Source of the DNA: Acephala macrosclerotiorum
Taxonomy: Eukaryota; Ascomycota; Leotiomycetes; Helotiales; Mollisiaceae
Assembly: GCA_014904845.1 (NCBI GenBank)
Contig: MU119295.1
Location: 124,001-188,000, forward strand
Reading direction: 5' to 3'
Length of the DNA: 64,000 nucleotides
Of the stretch, positions 56,713-64,000 are shown piece after piece. The translations under genes were made by a program, and so were the position numbers. The notes under the pieces were generated by a model. The model did not search any database. It saw only the letters and a list, made by a program, of their open reading frames with translations, and was not told the origin of the DNA. Within the stretch, counting starts at the first letter, position 1; every line of letters begins with the position of its first letter.

Positions 56713-57964
56713 AGAAAAAATCGTAATTTTTTGTTGTGTCTGCTTCGTCGTGGCCTTGAGCGATTTGCAATAACGGGGGTGCAACTGGTTTTGTGTGTGA
56801 GGTGGGACGAATGTCAAGGTGGCTAAATCGATACCTATATAGCGCACTTTTAATTATTAACCTATTGATGTGTGTGTATTAAGAGAATTTATATTGGCTG
56901 CTAATTAGAATAGGAACACTGTCCTGTTATCTATACCCTTTCGTGTGATTTGGATAGCCTTGGACTATACATAATCACCTTGTGTCGTGATACTAACATA
57001 AGTAGGTAGCATACATCTACGGCAGCTCAAAATTACGTTCTTGATGCCTTATATAAAGCCATATACGATCAGGAATTTTGCTCTAGATTTGTGTATTACT
57101 GCATTTTAGTCGTTAGTCACGCTTAGGCAGTCATTGCGTGCTGTTTCAGTGACTTGTTTTTTTCATTGTATTGTTATTAAGAAGGCTCTTTTTATGCCGA
57201 AGTGGTGATGTTGCCGGGGTGAGAGGAGAAGCGAGAGGGGGCTGGCCGGATCACAATTCACCATTCAAAAACTCGAACCCAAGTACCTACATAACCTCAA
57301 ATGAGCGATTTAGTTTAAACCACACGAGGGGCTGAGAAGGTTAACTCGGCTTAGGTTAAAGTGGGTAAGAGGAGATTTGGTAAAAGGTCAGCAACAAATT
57401 ATAGACCATTATTACTATACGATGGCGGTTTGTAGCCAAGCCTACCAAGCCTGCCGTTCTGTCTTTCACGTGATGCGTCTTGTCCCAGTGGCCGCCGCGA
57501 CCTTTTTGGGACTGGACGAGAAGGGTGGAATAAGGGACGAATAGGGCGGAAGTAAAAACGGATCGGGAATGCTTTTGCTGATACAGAACGTGGCAGAGAA
57601 TAAAGGCCGAAAATAAGGCAGAGATAGGGGGCAAAGACATAGGACAGAGGCATGGAGAGAGAAAATTTCTCTCTTTGAATGAAATCCCTGATTGTGGTAT
57701 AACGTAATCTATTTCCATGGAGGTCCTGTTCGGGATCCTTGAGAGCCTCTTTGGGCTCCCAGGAATAATCGTCAAAATTTGATGAAAATGATATGATGCG
57801 TCCTAAGCCAATATCTAGCCTTATTAAGTAGAGACTGCTCGGGTTGTGTAGACAGCTCAGGTGAGCTGGCTGAGCCGAGGGTGAGCCGAGGGTGATTAGC
57901 GCCTGAGTAGAAGCGGCTGTGCCTACTAACCGAATGTGGAACGAAGAGTGAAGGATTAGAATGC
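56713..57964. other. Intergenic, no gene recognised
   Basis: Frames on the minus strand at 57356-57775 and 57399-57653 overlap in different phases and lack domains. The left end is the UNC93-like 3' flank. GAGCCGAGGGTGAGCCGAGG near 57873 belongs to the dispersed repeat family. Confidence 0.4.
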
Positions 57965-58110
57965 AACTACTACGAAAGTCAGACTCTAATCTTATATTCG
58001 CTGGTTCCGTTTTAGTCTCCGGACGTGGGCAGCTGCTACTTTAACCTGGGCCGAGGGTGGGCGTGCCTGAGCAGTGCCTGAGCAGTGCCCGAGCATGCCC
58101 TGAGTCATTA
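57965..58110 (+). repeat. Dispersed G+C-rich repeat, copy 2
   Basis: Partner of 53985-54110: GACTCTAATCTTATATTCGC, TGGTTCCGTTTTAGTCTCCG, CTACTTTAACCTGGGCCGAG, and then GCCTGAGCAGT repeated twice with a GCCCGAGCATG variant. The inner TGAGCAGTGCC unit is itself tandem. Confidence 0.7.
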
Positions 58111-59178
58111 TACTTCAGGTCCCTTTTTGGCGCCCTATGCGCCCCGGCTACAGTTTCCTAGCCGAGTTTGCCAAGGCACCCGATCTGCTCCCCCTACGAG
58201 GGTCCCTACCAGAGCCGATTTAGGATCCTAATAAGATCACCTCACATAATTCACGTACAAAAAACGCAATTGAATTCCGATGTCTTTGATGAAAAGGACA
58301 GAGAGGAGGAGCACGAGTAGGAGCACGAGTTCTAAAGATGGAAGTAAGTTCGAGGGAAGGAGTGTTCAAAGCGAGGAGGATGGGGGTGATTAGATTTTCG
58401 CTATCAAACAGTGAGCCAGATCCAGCCTTCCTTCAAATGAAAGACGTGAATTGAGTGGAGGGCTTTCAAGGTGAAAGTCGGGGAATGGAATGGAATTCAT
58501 TTTAAGTCCAGGTCTGCCGTTAGGCAATGGGACCGTAGTAGCCTAAGGAGGCCTTTCGGGCCTTTCTCTTGCCACTTCTATCCTAACTATCTGTTCAATC
58601 TAGCTAGGGGTGCTTTTATTCTGATCGTGTAACCGAAAACAAGACATAAGAAAATCGTTATCCCTCGTGTTGTCCTCCCTTGGGCTAGAGTCCTGCCTTC
58701 TTGCCTTCCGGGTTCTGTGCTTCCTTCCGGGTCCGTCCTTTCCCCTTCCCTCCGGTTACTCTTACTACTCCTTGGTACACGGTCGGATGACAGGCCTCAC
58801 AGCTGTTTCGCCTCGAGCCTCATTTGTTCCGGGTTCCGGGTTCCGTTCCTCCCTGTCCGGGAACAGTGTCAATTCAGAGTTTGTAGGGGTCTTACTCTCT
58901 CACAGGTGTATTCAATCTGTAGCCCCCGTCCCAGACGACTCGTCTGTCTGCGCTAGCGGTATCTAATCTCTTCTCCGAAGTGAAGAGGTGTAGGTATTGC
59001 TCTTTTCTAGCCATGTGGCCAGAGTACTTAGTCCGCGTTTGGAGTTGAGAAGCCAGCGCACTCTCTCCTCCCGCGTTTTAACCTTCCTGCCTCCCGCCTT
59101 GGCTATGGTTACCTCTCTGAGGGCCTCTGTCGCCTTGACGGTTTGCTTTGTATTCACCACTCCTAGTCTCTGCTGCTG
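58111..59178. other. Unassigned stretch, probably transposon remnant
   Basis: A minus frame at 58963-59196 (RKVKTREERVRWLLNSKRGL) and plus frames at 58667-58966 show no signature I know. C/T-rich, with GGGTTCCGGGTTCCG near 58829. It sits between two repeat copies and is likely part of one element. Confidence 0.35.
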
Positions 59179-59360
59179 TATCAGTTGAGAGGGCAAAAGA
59201 AGTGGTATTGTAATGTCTAATCTGCCCGTTTAACTAAGTGGAAATGTTCCTTTAATAAAGTGAATTTACTAGTGCATTTAATCCAGTTGAAACAATTTAT
59301 ATAAACTGATGCTCGATCAAATATAAGATTTTATTCTTATATTAATTATTATTTAAATGA
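59179..59360 (+). mobile_element. RIP-mutated second copy of the LTR at 48846
   Basis: Begins TATCAGTTGAGAGGGCAAAA like the first copy. Nearly all differences are C-to-T or G-to-A (GTGATG to GTAATG, CCCGTCT to CCCGTTT, GTGGGAA to GTGGAAA, GAATTCAC to GAATTTAC, GCATCCAGTCC to GCATTTAATCC), and they become denser rightward until the sequence is A/T only. The 3' end is not definable. Confidence 0.8.
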
Positions 59361-59570
59361 AAAATAAAGTTTTTAATAAAAATATTAAATATATTAAAAA
59401 AATAATTAAATAAATATAAATAAAATTACGTAAATCGAAAAAAGTATTATTATTATAAAAAATATAAAAATAAATAAAAATAAATATATTATATAAAATA
59501 CGCGTTAAATATAATAAAATATTTTAAATTTAATTTTATATATTAAAAATTAAAAATTAATAATAAAAAA
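59361..59570. repeat. A+T-rich block
   Basis: Almost pure A/T with isolated CpG words (ATTACGTAAATCG, ATACGCGTTA). Probably the RIP-degraded interior of the retroelement whose LTR precedes it. Confidence 0.65.
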
Positions 59571-59710
59571 TGTTTCTCTCGTTCCGAAAGAAAGAGTCTG
59601 TCCGCCGACTCGCAAGCGAGCCAATCAGCGGACGGACTTTTTCTTTCTTTACTCGACGCACATTTTGCTCCGCAGGTCTCGCAGAGGCGCTCCTGCGAAG
59701 AGCTACAAAG
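59571..59710. repeat. G+C hairpin island inside A+T-rich DNA
   Basis: 59587-59608 (AAAGAAAGAGTCTGTCCGCC) pairs with 59625-59650 (GCGGACGGACT then TTTCTTTCTTT) around a loop that is itself a palindrome, CTCGCAAGCGAG. Next to it CGCAGG at about 59671 pairs with CCTGCG at 59692. The island is sharply bounded by A/T sequence on both sides. Confidence 0.75.
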
Positions 59711-59804
59711 TCTTCGATTTTAATAATTTATTTTTATTTTAAATTTCAAGTGAAAAGCTTTTAATTTGAGCGATTTATAAGTATTTGAAGTTGGAATAGT
59801 TATT

Positions 59805-60330
59805 GAGATAGAGTTCTAGATTCTGTCGAGCGGTGAAACCGATAAGCTGATAAGCACTTTAGTGTCTAAAGCAAAAACGCACTTCTAGTAAAACTTCAAT
59901 TTACACCAGAAGAACACTCTCTGAGACTCCCGTCTTATATTCAGCTGCTACGATCGATTTAATTAATGTAGATTACTTTACTTAGCATATAATTCCAGGG
60001 GGAGACCCCTTGGGACTCTCGTTGAGAGCTGCGCAGCTATAGAACTAGATTCTAGTGTTTTATTGCTTTAGTGCCTTAAGCAAAAACACACTTCTGGCAG
60101 AGCCTTACACCAGGGAGACACTCCTTGAGACCTCCGTCTCTTATATTGAATTGCTACGATTGATTCTATTGATTATAAATACTTATTACGATTATATTTA
60201 CTAGAAAAAGACTCTCTAGAACTTTCCTTGAAAACTGCGCAACTATAGAGTTAATAAGAGTAGAATTTTGGTGTACTAGCATTTCAATGCCTGAAACAGA
60301 AACGCACTTAGACAGTTTTACGGTCGCGAT
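59805..60330. repeat. Degenerate tandem array, unit about 205-235 bp, 2 full and 1 partial copies
   Basis: Each unit has, in order, a TTCTAG-like start, TTTAGTGYCTWAAGCAAAAA, CRCACTTCT, TTACACCAG, ACTCYYTGAGACYYCCGTCT, TTATATT, TGCTACGAT, and later CTGCGCARCTATAGA. Starts are near 59805, 60042 and 60246. Copies differ mostly by C/T and G/A. No coding sense. Confidence 0.7.
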
Positions 60331-60690
60331 TTTGATTGAGTGCGGCTATATTTTATTGATTTGCGCAATAACGAATTAATAAAATTACTTGAAATTTAAA
60401 ATCTGAAAGTATTTAATCGAGTTTCAACTTATTTACGAGTTTCATACTATTTGAATTAATTAATAGATTATAGTTGTGAGCGTAGCTGCAATCGTGAGAT
60501 TTTAGTGTTCTTTACCGAAGCGACTGCGTATTATTCCGAAATCATGTAACAATAGAATTTCTTAATGAACCAATCAAATCGCTGCATTTGGGTACCTCGG
60601 TTAAATTTGGGCAAAATCGCCTATAGTTGAGATGACTCGTGCCACGTGAATAACACGTGATTTAATAAAAGTTGACATTAGTTCTTAAAG
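60331..60690. other. A+T-rich flank without gene
   Basis: It contains CACGTGAATAACACGTG near 60654, two CACGTG words five bases apart, and nothing else recognisable. Confidence 0.35.
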
Positions 60691-61310
60691 CGGACAATCA
60701 ATAATTTTTATATAAAATTATATTATATTTTAATAAATTATAAAAAAAAAATTTTATATATTAATATTTTTTTAATTTAATTAAAAAATATTATTATTAT
60801 AAAATTGTATATTAAATATTTTTAATATAAATTTAATTTATTTTAAATTTTTTAAAAAAATTTTTTTTTTTATAAATATTATTAATTTTTTAATTTTATA
60901 TTTAAATTTTTTAAAAAAATTTATAAAATTATTAATATAAAAATATTTATTTTATAAATATATAATTTAAATTTTTTTTATTTAAATATTTAATTTATTA
61001 TTAAATTATAAATAAATTAAATAAAATATATATATATTATATTAAAAAAATATTTTTATTTTTTTTTTACTTTTTAAAAAAAAGTTCGTTTAACGATTTA
61101 TTAAATAAATTAATAATAAACGAGTTTTTTTTCTCGATATTATAATAAAATTATATATATATTTTTTTTAAAAATTTTTATAAATAATTAATTTTAAAAG
61201 TAATATTAATTACGTATTTTTTAATATATAAAAAGTTTTTATTTACTATAGAATAATTAAAAACTTTTTCTATTTTTACTTTAATTGATTAATAAATTTA
61301 CGAATTACGA
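60691..61310. repeat. Extreme A+T block with residual CpG
   Basis: Long runs of A and T with G and C left mainly in CpG (AGTTCGTTTAACGATT, AACGAG, CTCGATAT, TTACGTATT). Interpreted as a RIP-degraded transposon interior of unknown type. Confidence 0.75.
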
Positions 61311-61955
61311 ATTACTTCGAATAAATTTAATTTACTGGAGTGTGCATTGGGTAGGGCTGTGCATTGACAGGGGAAATCGGGTAGGACCCTGTCTCCAGCC
61401 TGTGCAGGGTGGCTTAGTAGTTTCAGCAGGCGCCCGCCTTCCGTCTTCCGCCCCTCTAATGGGAGTCCCACATTTCACTTCAACTGGTCTTCTCCGTGCC
61501 GCCCTCACGCCGTTCGACTCTCCAACCAGACACGGCTGGTACCACTTGCTTCATTGGTAGCGCCGCCTCCAGAGAGCGCAGTCTCCTCACTGTATATTTG
61601 TTTATGCACCTTTTCAAGACCCTTTCAAGAATTTCTCTAGATCTGACATCGAGGGGCATCGATACAATTTGTATGGGCAAAAATCAGCCATCGATACGAA
61701 TGAAACGGGGGATTTAATAACGTTAGCCGAACGCACAATTCGATACGGGCGAGTATGGCATAAGTTAGGGATTCGATAAAATCGAACGAGGATCTAATTT
61801 ATCCGCTGCCTTCTCATTTGCTCGAAGGACAACCACCACCCAGTGGAGCAAGGCTTCTAAAAATGGGCCGTTCCAAGTTGTTGGATGCCAAAACCTCAGA
61901 GCCCGTTCAATTTTTCGTTCATTCCATGCAAAGCGACGTTCCCATCTGAGAAGCT
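61311..61955. other. Intergenic: promoter side of the glycosyltransferase-like gene
   Basis: Sharp return to normal composition at about 61340. No gene supported; a frame at 61496-61717 has no signature. The direct-repeat copy at 61741-61768 lies here. Confidence 0.4.
61741..61768 (+). repeat. Direct repeat flanking the glycosyltransferase-like gene, left copy
   Basis: CGATACGGGCGAGTATGGCA continues as TAAGTTAGG and matches 63111-63140 with C/T and small indel differences. It lies 188 bp before the gene's start codon. Confidence 0.65.
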
Positions 61956-63083
61956 ATGGCAAGAATAACATCTGTACTTCTGCCCCATTCTAAATTTGTC
62001 GCCATAGGAGTATTCGTTTTAATACTACTTTTCTCGAGCGTGCGACAACTACACCGCAATCAAGTAAGCTCCGGGTAGCTTGTTAAATAGGCCAACGCGC
62101 TCATGAAACCCAGGTTGATATCGTCGGTGCAATCGAAGGTGCAATTCCCGTCCCAGAGACGGGCCCGGAAACGTTGCCAGGACCGATTAAAGACGAAAAG
62201 AGACCTCTCATACTTTACGTCTATGCAGAATCAGTCAACGCCCGCGCGAATCTCGAGTTCTTCATCAAGAAAGCTCTCCATGGAGCCGCGGATTTCTTCT
62301 TTGTTTTTAATGGAGAAACAAACGCAGCGGAACTTATACCCTCTGAGCCGAATATCAAGATCATTCAGCGGGAGAATAGGTGTTTCGACATGGGTACCAT
62401 AGGAGAAGTTCTATTGAAAGATGACCTATGGAGGAAATATAAGCGCTTCATCACGTTAAACGCAAGTATACGAGGACCCTTCTTTCCGATATATAGCTCG
62501 ACCAGCTGTTGGACGAATGTATTTTTGGATAGGGTTACTGAGCACGTTAAGGTATAGGATTCCTTCTTCTGCCCCCGACAGAAGATCTTTACTAAACACC
62601 CAGTAGCTCGTTGGCACAACCTTCAACTGCGACCCCAGGCCGCACGTACAATCCATGCTCTTCGCCACAGACGATGTTGGCATGTCCATTCTCCTCGACC
62701 CTACAATTGCCAATTCGGCGTCTGTCGATGACTACTGGGGAACAAAAGATGACCCGGTTGGCTTCACTCCATGTTACGAGACATTGAAGAACGCGGTCCA
62801 TTCCGAGATTGGCACCACGGAGCTCATAAGATCACAAGGTTATGAGGTGGATTCTTTCTTGACGGCATTTCATGCTGCGACGCCTACAACCTATTGCGAA
62901 GTGAACGACTATCCCAAAGACATCTTATACGACAAAAAATACTACGGTGCAAACATCCACCCGTACGAGACGGTGTTTATCAAGGCCAATAGGGACATTG
63001 ACCCCACGCTTCTTGAAGATATGACGAAATGGCATTTGAGTCAAAATACTACCAGTTGGGATTCATGTGGTAGAGGGTCTTGA
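61956..63083 (+). CDS. Type II membrane glycosyltransferase-like protein
   Basis: Conserved fungal protein, probably a Golgi-type transferase; the activity is inferred. Exons 61956-62063, 62114-62551 and 62607-63083, all with GT and AG introns. Exon 1 gives a short cytosolic tail and one helix, FVAIGVFVLILLFSSVRQLH. The lumenal part starts PLILYVYAESVNARANLEFF, ADFFFVFNGETNAAELIP and NIKIIQRENRCFDMGTIGEV, then WRKYKRFITLNASIRGPFFP, LVGTTFNCDPRPHVQSMLFA, and ends YYGANIHPYETVFIKANRDI and LTKWHL-like MTKWHLSQNT. Paired cysteines and Asn-X-Ser/Thr sites fit a lumenal enzyme; the acceptor and sugar are unknown. Intact although it lies between extreme A+T blocks. Confidence 0.8.
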
Positions 63084-63339
63084 TCAGCTTGGAAACTCGG
63101 TCGAATAGGGCGATACGGGTGAGTATGATCATAAGTTTAGTGATGGGCCGTGGCATACGGAGCGTCGGCGACGAACCCTAAGAAAGCATGCTCCAAACTT
63201 TTATGCAAAAAAATAGATGAGAATATAAACAGTTAAAAAGGACCTTTAATTGGGTGCTCTCATTTGTGACTAGATCTGCCAAGAATGAAAGCAAAGGTGG
63301 CAATTTGAGGCTCGGCGCAGCACGGCAAGCTAAAAATCT
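63084..63339. other. 3' flank of the glycosyltransferase-like gene
   Basis: Short gene-free region of normal composition. It contains the right repeat copy and a likely polyadenylation region. Confidence 0.4.
63111..63140 (+). repeat. Direct repeat flanking the glycosyltransferase-like gene, right copy
   Basis: CGATACGGGTGAGTATGATC continues ATAAGTTTAG and matches 61741-61768. It starts 27 bp after the stop codon. Confidence 0.65.
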
Positions 63340-64000
63340 ACTTTTTATTTCCTAGAGAATTTTCAATCTTTTAAAAGCTTTTTATTTTTATTTTTTTAAT
63401 ATTAATATTTAAAAAAATAAATTTAAAAATACGTTTAAAATACGTTTAATAATTTTTTTTTAATTAATTTAAAATATTTTAATAAAATATACAAATTAAA
63501 TTTTTTTTAAAAAAAACAATTTTAATTAATTAATTTAAATTATTTTATTTAATATATAATTTAAAAAAATTAATATTTAAAATAAAAACGTATTTAAAAT
63601 TATTAATAAATTATAAAATATATATAAAAATTTATTTTATTTATATTATTTCGCGATTATATATATATATTAATTTAATTTATAATATTAATTTTACGAA
63701 TTTATAAAATTTATTAAAAAAAAATTTATTTTAAAATTAAATTTAATAAATATAATAATTATAAAATATATTTTATACGTTATTTTTTTAATATTTTTTT
63801 AAATTTATAAATAATTATTATTATTTTTTATATTTTTTCGCTCGTTAAAATTTATATTAATAAACGAATTATAATAAGTTTTTATTTTTTATATTTTTTT
63901 TATTAATTATATTATTATTCGAAATTCGATAAATTATTTAAATAATATATTTTAAATTTTTTTTAATATTTAAAAATTTATATAAATATTCGTTTAAAAT
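63340..64000. repeat. Extreme A+T block running off the window
   Basis: At least 660 bp of near-pure A/T with remaining G and C almost all in CpG (TACGTTT, TTCGCG, TTTCGCTCG, AAACGAA, TTCGAAATTCG). The element continues past the edge of the window. Confidence 0.75.

Noticed and set aside
59805..60330. CRISPR array
   Set aside because: Units are over 200 bp, degenerate and without uniform short repeats or spacers, and the genome is fungal.
45000..64000. Giant cargo-carrying transposon (Starship type)
   Set aside because: No tyrosine recombinase captain gene or paired long ends are visible in the window; the known small elements explain the repeats seen.

Overview
The window reads as nuclear DNA of a filamentous ascomycete (Pezizomycotina, possibly Leotiomycetes; the class is my inference). 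Genes carry short GT-AG introns of about 50-60 nt, many with CTRAC-like branch points. Families typical of these fungi are present: a rhodopsin-like membrane receptor, an SRPK-like kinase, a CorA-like transporter-domain protein, HeLo/kinase genes, and F-box and GMC relics. Repeat-induced point mutation (RIP) has acted strongly: extreme A+T blocks alternate with ordinary genes in the last third.

Layout. 1-7.5 kb is conserved core: UBC4-type ubiquitin-conjugating enzyme, glutaryl-CoA dehydrogenase and flap endonuclease FEN1 (with a 5-nt microexon). 8.9-13 kb holds three tandem, mutually similar small genes of a family I do not recognise, with a small secreted protein between them. 14.3-15.8 kb is an SRPK-like kinase. 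16.7-19.9 kb holds two decayed genes, an F-box protein and a protein disulfide isomerase. 20.5-28.1 kb has a small coiled-coil protein, a cytochrome P450, an amino-acid/choline-type permease and a rhodopsin-like receptor. 28-36 kb is gene-poor, with a MITE-like element, a wrecked GMC oxidoreductase, short duplications and a tRNA-Ile(AAU). 36.8-44.1 kb has a large membrane glycoprotein, a DHA2-like transporter and a PHD-finger protein.

45-64 kb is a transposon-rich, RIP-affected zone. It holds a CorA-like gene with a Mutator-like MITE just upstream, a kinase gene split by two separate transposon insertions with clear target-site duplications (removing both restores the frame across both joins), a HeLo/pseudokinase pseudogene, a G+C-rich UNC93-like transporter island, and a type II membrane glycosyltransferase-like gene between A+T blocks.

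The most novel items are: (i) the three-gene 8.9-13 kb family with a shared HhT...AHhYhGP signature; (ii) the 45-52 kb graveyard of self-recognition-type genes, where TE insertion and RIP damage can be read base by base; (iii) A+T blocks in which remaining G and C are mostly CpG, suggesting C-to-T mutation that spared CpG; (iv) several structured repeats (70-bp TIR element, nested-inverted-repeat MITE, G+C hairpin island, about 220-bp tandem array).
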